A stretch of DNA of 64,000 nucleotides from contig DASRBI010000001.1 of NCBI GenBank assembly GCA_035685165.1, positions 46,675 through 110,674 of the forward strand, in the 5' to 3' direction. Below are positions 1 through 10,659 of the stretch, piece after piece. This DNA comes from DATFDN01 sp035685165 (GTDB lineage Bacteria > Pseudomonadota > Alphaproteobacteria > Acetobacterales > Acetobacteraceae). The notes under the pieces are model-generated. The model had not been told where the DNA came from. It ran no database searches and was given only the letters and a program-made list of their open reading frames with translations. The translations under genes were made by a program, and so were the position numbers. How positions within the stretch are numbered: the first letter of the stretch is position 1; the number at the start of each line of letters is the position of its first letter.

Positions 1-606
1 ATCGTGCGCGCGATCGCCGCCGCTCATCCCGATCTGGTGTTCGTCGGCTCCTATCCGCCCGATACGGTTGGCATGATCCGCGCCGCCCACGAGGTGGGAC
101 TGCCGGTTCGCATGTTCGGCGGCGGCATGGTCGGCTTGCAGGCGACCGCGATCAAGACGCAGCTCGGGCCGCTGTTGAACGGGATCGTCGATTACGATTT
201 CTGGCTGCCGATCGGCCCTCTGCGGACGCCGGAGGCAATGGACTTTCTGGCGAAATACCAGGCCCGCGCCGCCGCCGCCGGGGTGGATGCGCTCGGCTAT
301 TATCTGCCCCCCTTCGCCTATGCCGATCTGCAGGTAATCGCACAGGCGGTGGAGGCGGTGGGCGGCACCGATCAGGCGAAGCTCGCGAACGTCCTCCGCA
401 CCAACACGTTCCACACCATCGTGGGTGACATAAAATTCGGGCCGAACGGCGAATGGGCCGAGCCGCGCGTGCTGGAGGCGCAGTTCCAAGGCGTCGAGGG
501 CAACGGTATCGACCAATTCCGCGACGCCAAGACCGAGATCGTGCTCTGGCCACCGGCCTTCAAGACCGGCACGATCCGCTCTCCCTATTCGGAGGGCGGG
601 AAGTAG
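1..606 (+). CDS. ABC transporter substrate-binding protein, branched-chain amino acid type (3' part)
   Basis: About 200 C-terminal residues of a type I periplasmic binding protein; the reading frame is open from base 1, so the N-terminal lobe and signal peptide lie outside the window. Such proteins capture a small ligand (amino acid, aromatic acid or amide) in the periplasm and deliver it to a Liv-type ABC permease. The alternating alpha/beta pattern, the segment VFVGSYPPDTVGMIRAA near the start and the late FGPNGEW motif fit the family. A CoA-transferase gene faces it from the other strand. A second protein of the same class starts at 19075. The ligand cannot be read from the sequence. Confidence 0.85.
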   Translation: MVRAIAAAHPDLVFVGSYPPDTVGMIRAAHEVGLPVRMFGGGMVGLQATAIKTQLGPLLNGIVDYDFWLPIGPLRTPEAMDFLAKYQARAAAAGVDALGYYLPPFAYADLQVIAQAVEAVGGTDQAKLANVLRTNTFHTIVGDIKFGPNGEWAEPRVLEAQFQGVEGNGIDQFRDAKTEIVLWPPAFKTGTIRSPYSEGGK

Positions 607-644
607 CCGTCAGGACTAGGCCGCCCGGTACAGGCAAACACCGG

Positions 645-1856
645 TCAGATAACGCCGTCGGCGCGCAGGCGCGCGATCTCGGCGGGCGAGAGGCCGAGCC
701 AGCCGTAAATCTCGTCGTTATGCGCGCCGATCGCCGGGCTCGGCGTGGCGGGCGCGACGTCGGTGCCGTGCAGGCGCAAGGGCGTGGTGGGCATGGTGCA
801 GGCCCCGAAATCCGGGTGCGTCACCTGCTCCAGAAAGCCGCGCGAATGCATGTGCGGATCGGCCATCACCTCGGCCACGTCGCGCACGGGCGCGGACGGG
901 ATGCGCGCGCGCTTGCAGGCAGCCGCGACCGCGTGCTTGCTCATCGTGCGCGTCCAGGCGGAGACCAGCGCGTCCGTGGCTTCCAGATTGGCGATCCGCG
1001 CATCATGGGTGGCGAAACGCGGATCGTCCTTCAACTCCTCTCTTCCCATCGCGCCGAGCAGATTTTGGAAATGCTGCTCGGTGACAACATGGATCGCCAC
1101 CCAGCCGTCCGTCGTCGGATAGGCATTGTAGGGCGCGGTGGTCATCGCCGCCTGGCCGTTGCCGACGCGCGGCGGGATTTTGCCGGTGCGCGTGTAGTAC
1201 TCCATCGGCGAGGCGAGCGAGCAGTAAACCGCCTCCTGCATCGCCACCTCGACCAGCCGCCCGCGCCCGCTCGCCATCCGCTCGTAGAGCGCGGTCATGA
1301 TGCCCGCGTAGAGGTGGATGCCGCCCATCATGTCGACGAGCGTGGGGCCGGCCTTGAGCGGAGGGCCGTCCTTCGGGCCGGTGACGCTCATGATCCCCGA
1401 GGCCGCCTGGATGGTGAAATCCATCGCCAGGTTGCCGCGGTCGGGACCGGTGATGCCGAAGCCGGAGCCGGTGGCGTAGATCAGGCGCGGATTGGCCGCC
1501 GACAGCACCTCCCAGCCGACGCCGAGCTCGTCCATCGTGCCGGGCGAGAAGTTCTCGAGCAGCACATCGGCGCGCTTCGCCATCTCGATGAGCAATTCCC
1601 GCCCGCGCGGCGATTTCAGGTTGAGCGTGATCGCCCGCTTGTTCGCGTTCAGCATGGCGAAGGAGAAGATCGCGGACTTGCCCGGCGCGGCGCGGGCGCG
1701 CAGCGGCTCGCCCCGCCCGGGTGGTTCCACCTTGATCACGTCCGCGCCGGCCTTCGCCATCAGCAGCGTGCAATAGGGGCCCTGGAAGATCTGGCCGAAG
1801 TCGATGACGGTGACGCCAGCGAGCGGCAGGCGCGGCGCTTGGTGCTGCTTTTCCAT
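645..1856 (-). CDS. CaiB/BaiF-type (family III) CoA-transferase
   Basis: 403 residues, full length for formyl-CoA:oxalate-type (family III) CoA-transferases, which move CoA between carboxylic acids. The N-terminal GVTVIDFGQIFQGPYCT segment (residues 14-30), ENFSPG (101-106) and the expected catalytic aspartate in LAMDF (Asp146) are visible. The start chosen is the first ATG, giving MEKQHQAP. The ferritin-like gene at 1922-2848 lies 65 bp upstream on the same strand, and an ABC binding protein gene converges on it. The acid substrate cannot be assigned; the nearby acyl-CoA dehydrogenases suggest acyl-CoA catabolism. Confidence 0.9.
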   Translation of the reverse strand: MEKQHQAPRLPLAGVTVIDFGQIFQGPYCTLLMAKAGADVIKVEPPGRGEPLRARAAPGKSAIFSFAMLNANKRAITLNLKSPRGRELLIEMAKRADVLLENFSPGTMDELGVGWEVLSAANPRLIYATGSGFGITGPDRGNLAMDFTIQAASGIMSVTGPKDGPPLKAGPTLVDMMGGIHLYAGIMTALYERMASGRGRLVEVAMQEAVYCSLASPMEYYTRTGKIPPRVGNGQAAMTTAPYNAYPTTDGWVAIHVVTEQHFQNLLGAMGREELKDDPRFATHDARIANLEATDALVSAWTRTMSKHAVAAACKRARIPSAPVRDVAEVMADPHMHSRGFLEQVTHPDFGACTMPTTPLRLHGTDVAPATPSPAIGAHNDEIYGWLGLSPAEIARLRADGVI

Positions 1857-1921
1857 CGCCTCCTCGATGTTCGTGATGACGGCGGAGTGTCGGCCGCGCG
1901 CGCCGGCGCGGCAATAGAAGC

Positions 1922-2848
1922 TCAGGCGGGCGCGGGCGCGGTCCTTGGGTGAGCGCCGCCCATGAACAGAAGGGCGAAGCGCACAAGGCGCGGCACGGTG
2001 GTGGGCCGTTTCAGGCGCGGGTCGTAGCCCGCCATGCGCCGTTCGTTCTCAGCGAGGCAGATCCGCATCAGCTCGGCGACGCCCACATCTGCACCGACCG
2101 CCCCTGCCCCCTGCACGGTGAAATTCGCGTCCTCCTTTTCTCCCGCGCTCACGTCCTTGGCGAGCCCGATGCGTTCACGCAGCAGGTAGAGCCAGATCGA
2201 GAGGGTCTTCAGGTAGAACCAGGGCCGCCGCCAGAGCGGCATGTTGCGCCGGTACCAGGCGATCCAGTTGACGAAGAACAGGATGTGCCGCCCTTCCTCC
2301 TGGATCACCGGCTCGAACGTCTCGACCAGCTCCGGCGGAAAGAAGCCCGAGCGGCGGGCGAGTTCGAACAGGCCGAAAGCGAAGAAGCTGTCGATACATT
2401 CGGAGTAGCCGGTGACCATGAAGCCCCATTCGGGGTCGCGCGGTTCGACATAGTCGGGCTCGGGGTCGAGCTCGATCCCATAGGCGCGGACGAGGTGGGA
2501 CAGAACCTCCTTGTGCCGCCCCTCCTCGAAGGCCATCAGGTCGAAGGCCCGGCGCAGGGTCGGCTCGGTGACGCGACGCGCGAACGAGAGTATTCTGAGG
2601 CGCGCCCGGCCCTCGGTCTGGACCGCGATGTCCCATATCGGCAACGAGATGAGCCGCTGGCGGGCCTCGGCGTCCAGCACCGGCCAGTCGATCACGGCGG
2701 GTTTGTAGGGGTTGAACGTGTCGAGCAGCATGCGGCTGAACATTTCACAGTGCGCCGCGCTGCCGGGCGGAATGACGCTGTCCGCCGCGCCGAAGCGCCA
2801 GTGTCGCGCCGCATGATCCGCCGCCGCTACCGCCGTGCTGTCCGCCAT
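1922..2848 (-). CDS. Ferritin-like di-iron protein
   Basis: 308 residues, mostly alpha-helical, with two E-E-G-R-H motifs (residues 108-112 and 184-188). Together with Glu79 and Glu150 these give the repeated E...E-x2-H pattern of a carboxylate-bridged di-iron site, as in ferritin-like oxygenases and rubrerythrin relatives. The family includes di-iron oxidases and oxygenases, but no substrate can be inferred. It has no signal peptide and is probably cytosolic, perhaps membrane-associated, since a hydrophobic patch lies near residues 205-225. It lies upstream of the CoA-transferase on the same strand and may be co-transcribed with it. Confidence 0.75.
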   Translation of the reverse strand: MADSTAVAAADHAARHWRFGAADSVIPPGSAAHCEMFSRMLLDTFNPYKPAVIDWPVLDAEARQRLISLPIWDIAVQTEGRARLRILSFARRVTEPTLRRAFDLMAFEEGRHKEVLSHLVRAYGIELDPEPDYVEPRDPEWGFMVTGYSECIDSFFAFGLFELARRSGFFPPELVETFEPVIQEEGRHILFFVNWIAWYRRNMPLWRRPWFYLKTLSIWLYLLRERIGLAKDVSAGEKEDANFTVQGAGAVGADVGVAELMRICLAENERRMAGYDPRLKRPTTVPRLVRFALLFMGGAHPRTAPAPA

Positions 2849-2977
2849 CGCTCGCCGACCTCCTTCCTCCGGTCGGATTTAGCCCGATTGCTGCGGCGCG
2901 CAACCGCGAGGCCTGCGTCCGGACGGGCGTTTCGCCGTCGGGCCGCCTGAACTCTCTCGCCAACAGCGCGCCAGCTT

Positions 2978-3235
2978 GTGATAAGGCTCGGGGCGAAACG
3001 GGCTGCGGCTGGGGGACTGGGCTTGGAAACGCTGCTTCTGATGTTCGACCTGATCGGCCTTTGGCTGCTCATGATCTGGGTCGCCCAGCATGACCGTCGG
3101 AGCGATCCGGGCCGCACCGGCCTGTTCCGCTATATCGTGAAGGACCCGCTGCCCCCCAGCGCACAGCCGCAGGGGCGGCCCCGCTTCGCCCGAATCGACC
3201 CGCGCCAGACCGGCGGGTGGCGCCGCGATGCGTAA
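2978..3235 (+). CDS. Small single-span membrane protein
   Basis: Up to 85 residues with one clear transmembrane segment (LLLMFDLIGLWLLMIWVA) followed by a basic and proline-rich cytosolic tail. I do not recognise the family. Its 3' end overlaps the start of the O-glycosylation-ligase-like gene by 8 bp, so translational coupling and a shared role are likely. The GTG at 2978 has no obvious Shine-Dalgarno sequence; a TTG at 3023 or an ATG at 3041 in the same frame would also keep the membrane segment, so the N-terminus is uncertain. Confidence 0.55.
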   Translation: MIRLGAKRAAAGGLGLETLLLMFDLIGLWLLMIWVAQHDRRSDPGRTGLFRYIVKDPLPPSAQPQGRPRFARIDPRQTGGWRRDA

Positions 3236-4646
3236 CATAGGTTTCTTATTGGCGATGGTAGGCATCCTACCGCTCGCCTTCGCCACCCCGGCCAACGCCA
3301 TCATTCTGTGGGCCTGGTCAGCCATGCTCAGCCCGAGCGAGACCTTGTACGACCCGCTCAAGGGCTTTCCGCTCCAGAAGATTTTCGCACTGATCGGCAT
3401 CGGCGCGTTTCTGCTGATTCCTCAGAAGCGACGCGTCCGCTTCGATGCCTCGCTGATCCTGATGATCGCCCTGTTGATCGACGGCACGATCTCGGAGGCG
3501 GTCAGCCCATGGTCATGGGATCATGGCTGGTTCATCCAGGACGGGCTGATGAAGGTGGTCGTGCTCGCCTGCCTGGTTTCCTGGGTGATGACCGACCGGC
3601 TTCGCATCCATTCGCTCGTATTCGCGATGTGCATCGGCATGGCGTTCTCCGGGGTGTGGGACGGTACGCTGTTCTTCCTCAGCGGGGGCACGCATCAGGT
3701 GCGCCCGATCGCCGGCCACGGCGACAACAACGAGTTCGCGCTGCTGATCGACATGACGATCCCGCTCGTCTTCTATCTGTGGCGGCAGAGCGAGGAGAAG
3801 CTGGTCCGCATCGCCTGTCTTGTCGTCGTGTTCTTGTTCGTCGGCGCCGTCATGGCGACCCGCTCGCGCGGCGGATTCGCCGGCATGGCGCTGATGGGAA
3901 TTCTTGTCGCCTTCTTCAGCCGCCGCCGGATCCTCGCGTTGATCATGGTCGGCGTGCTCGGCGCCGGGATCATCGCCTTCTCCCCGTCCAAGGTCACCGA
4001 GCGGCTGCAAACGATCGAGACGGCGGACCAGGACAGTTCGTTCATGGGCCGGGTGATCGCCTGGAAGATCAGCACCTTGATCGCGCTCGACCGGCCTTTG
4101 ATCGGCGGCGGCTTTTACGCGGTGCAGAACTGGGACGTCTGGGTGCATTTCTGGCCGGAGTTCGACCGGCTAAGCTTCATCCCGACCGCCCAGCCCGACA
4201 CCACGAAGGCACATGCTGCGCACAGCGTATATTTCGAAGTGCTGGGCGATCTCGGTTTCCCCGGGCTCGCGATCTTCCTCGGGATGGTCGGCTCGGGATT
4301 TCTTCATACGCGTAGGATCCGCAAACTCTCGCGCGGCAAGCCGGAGCTGAAATGGGCCTACGACCTTGCCCGCGCGACCGAGCTCAGCCTGATTCTGCTG
4401 CTGACCTCGGGAGGCCTGCTCAGCACCGCTTATTACGAGATCAACTACCTAATCCTCGGGCTGATCTCGGCGACAAGGCGGCACGTAATGGAGACCGTGG
4501 CGCAGCAGGGCGTGCCGGCGCCGGCCCGCCCGTCCCGCATCCGGTTCGGCGGCGGCGCAGTGGGGGCGCCGGCGGCTGCCGGGGTTGCCGCGGGCATGAA
4601 CCCGCAGCGGCCGTGGATGCGCTACCGCACCGACCGCCCGCTCTGA
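3228..4646 (+). CDS. O-antigen-ligase-like membrane protein (probable O-glycosylation ligase, exosortase-A-associated type)
   Basis: 472 residues with about ten to twelve hydrophobic segments. The pattern is close to the putative O-glycosylation ligases linked to exosortase A systems (DUF5935 plus Wzy/WaaL-like): an early ILWAWSAMLSP segment, GHGDNNEFAL near residue 165, TRSRGGFAGMALMG near 205, and a large periplasmic loop ending in HSVYFEVLGDLGFPG. These enzymes transfer lipid-linked glycans to a protein or lipid acceptor at the outer face of the inner membrane. No exosortase or PEP-CTERM gene is visible nearby. The ATG at 3228 overlaps the preceding small ORF. The C-terminal 50 residues are Pro/Ala/Gly-rich. 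Confidence 0.75.
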   Translation: MRNIGFLLAMVGILPLAFATPANAIILWAWSAMLSPSETLYDPLKGFPLQKIFALIGIGAFLLIPQKRRVRFDASLILMIALLIDGTISEAVSPWSWDHGWFIQDGLMKVVVLACLVSWVMTDRLRIHSLVFAMCIGMAFSGVWDGTLFFLSGGTHQVRPIAGHGDNNEFALLIDMTIPLVFYLWRQSEEKLVRIACLVVVFLFVGAVMATRSRGGFAGMALMGILVAFFSRRRILALIMVGVLGAGIIAFSPSKVTERLQTIETADQDSSFMGRVIAWKISTLIALDRPLIGGGFYAVQNWDVWVHFWPEFDRLSFIPTAQPDTTKAHAAHSVYFEVLGDLGFPGLAIFLGMVGSGFLHTRRIRKLSRGKPELKWAYDLARATELSLILLLTSGGLLSTAYYEINYLILGLISATRRHVMETVAQQGVPAPARPSRIRFGGGAVGAPAAAGVAAGMNPQRPWMRYRTDRPL

Positions 4647-4674
4647 GCACCGAAGCCAAACGCGGCTGATCCGC

Positions 4675-5634
4675 TCAGGCGAGCCGCAGCCCCGCCCCGG
4701 CGCCTGTATTGGAGTGGCCTTCGGATGGCTTGCCGCCCGCCGGCTTGGCGGGGGATGCGGCGGCGCCGAGCAGGGCCGACAGCTTGGCCGCGGTCTCTAG
4801 CACCTGCGGCAGCAGCGAGCGCGGGCGCGGTGGGCGCATCCGCATCGACGGCGCGACGACACAGAGCGCCGCCACCACCGCGCCGTTGGCGTCGCGCACC
4901 GGAGCCGAAACGGAGACCGCGCCCGGATGCACCTCGTCGGCCGTGATCAGATAGCCGCGCGTGCGGATGCGCGGCAAATCGGCGGCGATCCAGGCGGCAT
5001 CGGTGCGGGTGGCCGGCGTGAAGCGCGGCAGTTTCTGCGCCAGCAGCTGCGTCTGCACCGGCTCGGGCGCGTAGGCCAGCAAAAGCCGCCCCGCCCCCGC
5101 ATGGAGGAGGCGCCGCTCGCCCACCGCCGCATAGACCCGGAGGGCAGGATCGGCCTGGAACACCGCCACCGTTTCGGACTGCAGGTTGTGGCGAACCATC
5201 AGATAGACATTCTCGCCCACCGCCTGGCCGAGCTCGGCCATGAGCGGCTGCGCCGTGGCCGGCAATGCCCCCTGGTCGCGCGCCGCCCGGCCGAGCGCCG
5301 TCCAGCGGACCCCGAGCCGCCACAGGCCGCGCGCCTCGTCCTGGAGCGCGAAGCCTCGCGCCTGCATGGTGCGGAGCAGGCGGAACGTCGCCGTGCGAGA
5401 GCATTTCGCGGCGTCGGCGATGTCGACGAGCGTGGCCGGACCGATCCGGCCGAGCGCGTCCAAAAGGTCGAGCGCGCGGTTCACTGCCGCGATGCTGTAA
5501 TCGGGTGCCTCCTCCGCCGGCTTGCGGGCCGGCGGGGGCGCGGCCTTCTTCTTCGCCGGCTTCACCGGCGCAGCGGCGCGGCGCGGCGGCGCGCGGCGGC
5601 CTTTCCCTGGCGGCTTCCTAGCCGAGGCCGACAT
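4675..5634 (-). CDS. IclR family transcriptional regulator
   Basis: 319 residues. A Lys/Pro/Ala-rich extension of about 45 residues precedes the IclR winged helix-turn-helix (roughly residues 47-110, with VDIADAAKCSRTATFRLLRTM) and the effector-binding domain (roughly 125-285). IclR proteins usually control catabolic or glyoxylate genes in response to small organic acids. The basic, disordered N-terminal tail is unusual for the family and may come from choosing a start too far upstream; a start just before APDYSIAAVNRALDLLD would also give a normal protein. It stands between unrelated genes, so its target is not evident. Confidence 0.88.
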   Translation of the reverse strand: MSASARKPPGKGRRAPPRRAAAPVKPAKKKAAPPPARKPAEEAPDYSIAAVNRALDLLDALGRIGPATLVDIADAAKCSRTATFRLLRTMQARGFALQDEARGLWRLGVRWTALGRAARDQGALPATAQPLMAELGQAVGENVYLMVRHNLQSETVAVFQADPALRVYAAVGERRLLHAGAGRLLLAYAPEPVQTQLLAQKLPRFTPATRTDAAWIAADLPRIRTRGYLITADEVHPGAVSVSAPVRDANGAVVAALCVVAPSMRMRPPRPRSLLPQVLETAAKLSALLGAAASPAKPAGGKPSEGHSNTGAGAGLRLA

Positions 5635-5809
5635 GGAACCCGAACCCCAACGATCCGCTCCAGGTACACCGCAAAATCAAAATTACCTTTTTCGATCTGG
5701 ACTCGTTGCCGTCCGGAATAGATGGCACCCCCTTGATACTCGGTCAAACGCAGATTGCGCCGCAGCGTGCCGTGACATGCTTAAAAATCAGGGAGGTTGG
5801 GGCGCGCGA

Positions 5810-6772
5810 TCAGTCGCCGTCCGATGCGGCTTGCGGTTGCGGCCTCCGCAGCTCCAGCGCCGCCGCGATCACCACGCCCGGGAGGAGCGCCGCCAGCGGG
5901 GCCTGACGGAGGATCACCACGCGCGGCCCGCGCGGGGCACAGAGCGCGGGGTCCGACTCGCCCGAGAACAGAACAAGCGAGGGGCAGCCGGCGGCCGCGA
6001 TCAGGTGCATCGGGCCGGTGTCGTTCCCGACGGCGAGCGCGGCGCCCCGAGCCAGGCTCGCAAGATCGCCGAGGCTCGTTTGCCCGGTCAGGTCGGTCAC
6101 GGGAGCGGCGCGGGCGATTGTCTCGGCGATGCGTCGCTCCGCCGCTCCGCCGATGACGACCTGCCGCAGCCCTTCGTCCGCCAGCGCCGCGGCAAGCGCG
6201 GCGTAGCCCGCCGCCGGCCAACGCTTGCCGGGGCGGTGGGGAGAGCTTCCCGGCACGAGCAGCGCATAGGGCGAGCGCAACCGGAACCGGGTGGCATCGC
6301 CGCCGGTCCAGCTCAGGTCGGGCGGCGGCACCTCGGCGATCCCGGCGGCCCGCAACTGCCCGGCCTGCCGGTCCAGGTCGTGCAGCCGGTCGCGCCCCCG
6401 ATCGGCATCGGGATGCGAACAGCCGCGTGCGATGCCGGACCATTCCGGCCGCGCGTGCCGGGGAAAAAGACGGAAATACCGGCTGCTGCGGGCCGATGTT
6501 TGCAAATCGTAAACGCGCTCGAAACACCCGGCGCGGAGGCGGGCGCGCAGGCGGAGCAGGCCGGGAAGGTCCCACCAGTCCGGGCGTTCGTCGGTCCAGA
6601 CCGCGTCGAAGTAGGGCGAGCCGGCGAGCCAGGAAGCGAACGGTGCGGTCGTGAGGAGGGTGATGTGGGCGCGCGGATGGTGGCGGCGGATCGCGGCGAA
6701 GGCGCCGAGCGACTGCACGACATTGCCGAGCGCGCTCAGCCGGATCACCAGGATGCGGGCGGGCGCGGACAT
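5810..6772 (-). CDS. Glycosyltransferase family 9 (heptosyltransferase-like)
   Basis: 320 residues starting MSAPARILVIRLSALGNVVQSLG, the typical N-terminus of ADP-heptose:LPS heptosyltransferases (WaaC/WaaF/WaaQ group). The C-terminal nucleotide-sugar site is marked by LLVPGSSPHRPGKRWP (near residue 185) and GNDTGPMHLIAAAG (near 260). Family members add sugars to the lipopolysaccharide inner core on the cytosolic face of the inner membrane. The ATG at 6772 is chosen because the conserved N-terminus begins there; the frame stays open far upstream only as a shadow of pckA. The gene follows pckA by 50 bp. Which core sugar is added cannot be told. Confidence 0.88.
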   Translation of the reverse strand: MSAPARILVIRLSALGNVVQSLGAFAAIRRHHPRAHITLLTTAPFASWLAGSPYFDAVWTDERPDWWDLPGLLRLRARLRAGCFERVYDLQTSARSSRYFRLFPRHARPEWSGIARGCSHPDADRGRDRLHDLDRQAGQLRAAGIAEVPPPDLSWTGGDATRFRLRSPYALLVPGSSPHRPGKRWPAAGYAALAAALADEGLRQVVIGGAAERRIAETIARAAPVTDLTGQTSLGDLASLARGAALAVGNDTGPMHLIAAAGCPSLVLFSGESDPALCAPRGPRVVILRQAPLAALLPGVVIAAALELRRPQPQAASDGD

Positions 6773-6822
6773 CGGCGGGGCGGGATAGCAGCCGCCCCGG
6801 GCGGCAACAACGCCCGGCTCGC

Positions 6823-8412
<1,590 letters not shown>

Positions 8413-8570
8413 ATTCGGCTCTCCTGGACGGGTTTGCCAAATCGTATCGGGCACACCGGGTGCCATATCAAGGCCGATCCGCGCCGGCCACGCCGCCGTG
8501 ACGGCCCGGCCGCTCGCGTGACCTGGCGCGGCGGCTGCGCTAGACGCTTGAGCGACAGGAGAAAGAGCGA

Positions 8571-9818
8571 GTGAACAAGCCCTTGGCGCCCAACCCAGCC
8601 GCTGGCCCGGGCGGGGCCAACAGCCTGCGCGGCGGCCCGGACGGGCGCGGCCGGTTCGGCGAGTTCGGCGGCCGGTTCGTCGCCGAGACGCTGATGCCAC
8701 TGATCCTGGAGCTCGAGCAGGCATACAGGGCGGCGAAACGGGACCCGTCGTTCCAGGCCGAGCTCGACCGCTATCTGCGCGACTATGTGGGGCGGCCGAG
8801 CCCGCTCTGGTTCGCCGAGCGGCTGAGCCGCTCGCTCGGCGGGGCCAAGGTCTATTTCAAGCGCGACGAGCTCAATCACACCGGCAGCCACAAGGCGAAC
8901 AACGTGATGGGCCAGATCCTGCTGGCCCGCCGGATGGGCAAGACGCGGATCATCGCCGAAACCGGCGCCGGGCAGCATGGCGTGGCGACCGCCACCATGT
9001 GTGCGCTCTTCGGCCTGCCCTGCACCGTCTATATGGGCGCGGTCGATGTGGAGCGGCAGAAGCCGAACGTGTTTCGGATGCGCCTGCTCGGCGCGGAGGT
9101 GCGGCCGGTCGGCTCCGGCGCCGGCACCTTGAAGGATGCGATGAACGAGGCGCTGCGCGACTGGGTGGCAAATGTCGAGAACACCTATTACTGCATCGGC
9201 ACGGTGGCCGGCCCGCATCCCTATCCGGCGATGGTGCGCGATTTCCAGTCGGTGATCGGCGAGGAAGCGAGGCAGCAAATCATGGCGGCCGAGGGGCGGC
9301 TGCCGGATGCGTGCGTCGCCTGCATCGGCGGCGGCTCGAACGCGATGGGGCTGTTCCATCCCTTCCTCGACGACGCGGGCGTGCGGCTGATCGGCGTGGA
9401 GGCGGCCGGACGCGGGCTCGATACGCACGAGCACGCGGCCAGCCTCTCGCGCGGCCGGCCCGGCGTCTTGCACGGCAACCGCACCTATCTGCTGCAGGAC
9501 GCGGAGGGGCAGATCGAGGAGGCGCACAGCATCTCGGCCGGGCTCGATTATCCGGGCATCGGGCCGGAGCATTCGTGGCTGCACGAGATCGGCCGCGTGG
9601 AATACGTCGCCGCAACCGACGAGGAGGCGCTGGCGGCATTCGAGCTTTGCACGCGCACCGAGGGGATCATCCCGGCGCTCGAGCCCGCGCACGCGCTGGC
9701 GCACGTCGCCAAGATCGCGCCGGCGATGCGCGCCGACGAAATCATCGTGATGAATCTGTGTGGGCGCGGCGACAAGGACATTTTCACGGTGGCCGAGCAT
9801 CTTGGGGTGCGGCTATGA
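8571..9818 (+). CDS. trpB: Tryptophan synthase beta chain
   Basis: Condenses indole with L-serine to form tryptophan using PLP. 415 residues. The PLP lysine sits in HTGSHKANN (Lys108), ETGAGQHGVA follows, and the glycine-rich phosphate loop CIGGGSNAMG lies near residue 250. The start is GTG 8571, with AGGAG about ten bases upstream. It overlaps trpA by four bases (ATGA), the usual arrangement for a stoichiometric alpha2-beta2 complex. The roughly 20-residue Pro/Gly-rich N-terminal extension is longer than in enteric TrpB. Confidence 0.97.
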   Translation: MNKPLAPNPAAGPGGANSLRGGPDGRGRFGEFGGRFVAETLMPLILELEQAYRAAKRDPSFQAELDRYLRDYVGRPSPLWFAERLSRSLGGAKVYFKRDELNHTGSHKANNVMGQILLARRMGKTRIIAETGAGQHGVATATMCALFGLPCTVYMGAVDVERQKPNVFRMRLLGAEVRPVGSGAGTLKDAMNEALRDWVANVENTYYCIGTVAGPHPYPAMVRDFQSVIGEEARQQIMAAEGRLPDACVACIGGGSNAMGLFHPFLDDAGVRLIGVEAAGRGLDTHEHAASLSRGRPGVLHGNRTYLLQDAEGQIEEAHSISAGLDYPGIGPEHSWLHEIGRVEYVAATDEEALAAFELCTRTEGIIPALEPAHALAHVAKIAPAMRADEIIVMNLCGRGDKDIFTVAEHLGVRL

Positions 9819-10645
9819 GCCGCATCGCCGCGCGGTTTGCCGCGTTGCGGAAGGAAGGACGCGGCGCGCTGATTCCCTTCATCGAGGCGTTCGATCCGGA
9901 CCGCGACACCTCGATGGCGCTCTTGCGCGGGATGCCGGCGGCGGGGGCGGACCTGATCGAGATCGGCGTGCCGTTTACCGATCCGATGGCGGACGGGCCG
10001 ACCATCCAGGCGGCCGGGCGGCGCGCGCTGAAGGCAGGCGTGAAACTGGCCGCAATCCTCGAGATGGTGCGGGAGTTCCGCCGCGAGGATGATGCCACGC
10101 CCATCATCCTGATGGGCTATCTCAACCCGATCCTGTCGTTCGGCGTGCCGCGCTTCTGCGAAGCGGCCGCTGCGGGGGGCGTGGACGGGCTGATCGTGGT
10201 CGACCTGCCGCCCGAAGAGGCCGATCTTTTGCTCCCGAGCGCGCGGGCGAACGGGCTCGACGTGATCCGCCTGATCGCGCCGACCACCGACGAGCAGCGC
10301 CTGCCGTACGTGCTCGCGGGCAGCTCGGGGTTCGTTTACTATGTAAGCATTGCCGGGATCACCGGCACGCGCACGGCAAGCGCCGAGCATCTGGCGCAGG
10401 CGATCCCGCGCATCCGCAAGGCAACCAGCCTGCCGGTCGCGGTCGGTTTCGGCGTGCGGACACCCGAACAGGCGGCGACCGTGGTGCGTTATGCGGATGC
10501 GGCGGTGGTGGCCTCGGCGCTGATCGACACGCTGGCGGCGAGCCTCGCTCCTGCCGGGAAGGCGGAGCCAGATGTGGTGCGGAAGGTGCTGGATCAGGTG
10601 CGGGGGCTTGCCGCAGGCGTTCGCGAAGCGCGGGCGAAGGTTTAG
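9815..10645 (+). CDS. trpA: Tryptophan synthase alpha chain
   Basis: Cleaves indole-3-glycerol phosphate to indole and glyceraldehyde 3-phosphate and channels indole to TrpB. 276 residues. The catalytic Glu49 (LIEIGVPF) and Asp60 (DPMADGP) are both present at the canonical positions, and the phosphate-binding region near VAVGFGVRTPEQA is intact. The ATG overlaps the trpB stop. A short ORF and accD follow on the same strand, an order common in alphaproteobacteria. Confidence 0.97.
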   Translation: MSRIAARFAALRKEGRGALIPFIEAFDPDRDTSMALLRGMPAAGADLIEIGVPFTDPMADGPTIQAAGRRALKAGVKLAAILEMVREFRREDDATPIILMGYLNPILSFGVPRFCEAAAAGGVDGLIVVDLPPEEADLLLPSARANGLDVIRLIAPTTDEQRLPYVLAGSSGFVYYVSIAGITGTRTASAEHLAQAIPRIRKATSLPVAVGFGVRTPEQAATVVRYADAAVVASALIDTLAASLAPAGKAEPDVVRKVLDQVRGLAAGVREARAKV

Positions 10646-10659
10646 GGGCCGGCGAGGGG

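Noticed and set aside
453..1952. Long plus-strand frame opposite the CoA-transferase
   Set aside because: Arg/Gly/Pro-rich shadow of the opposite-strand gene; no domain pattern. Many similar frames throughout this GC-rich window were discarded for the same reason.
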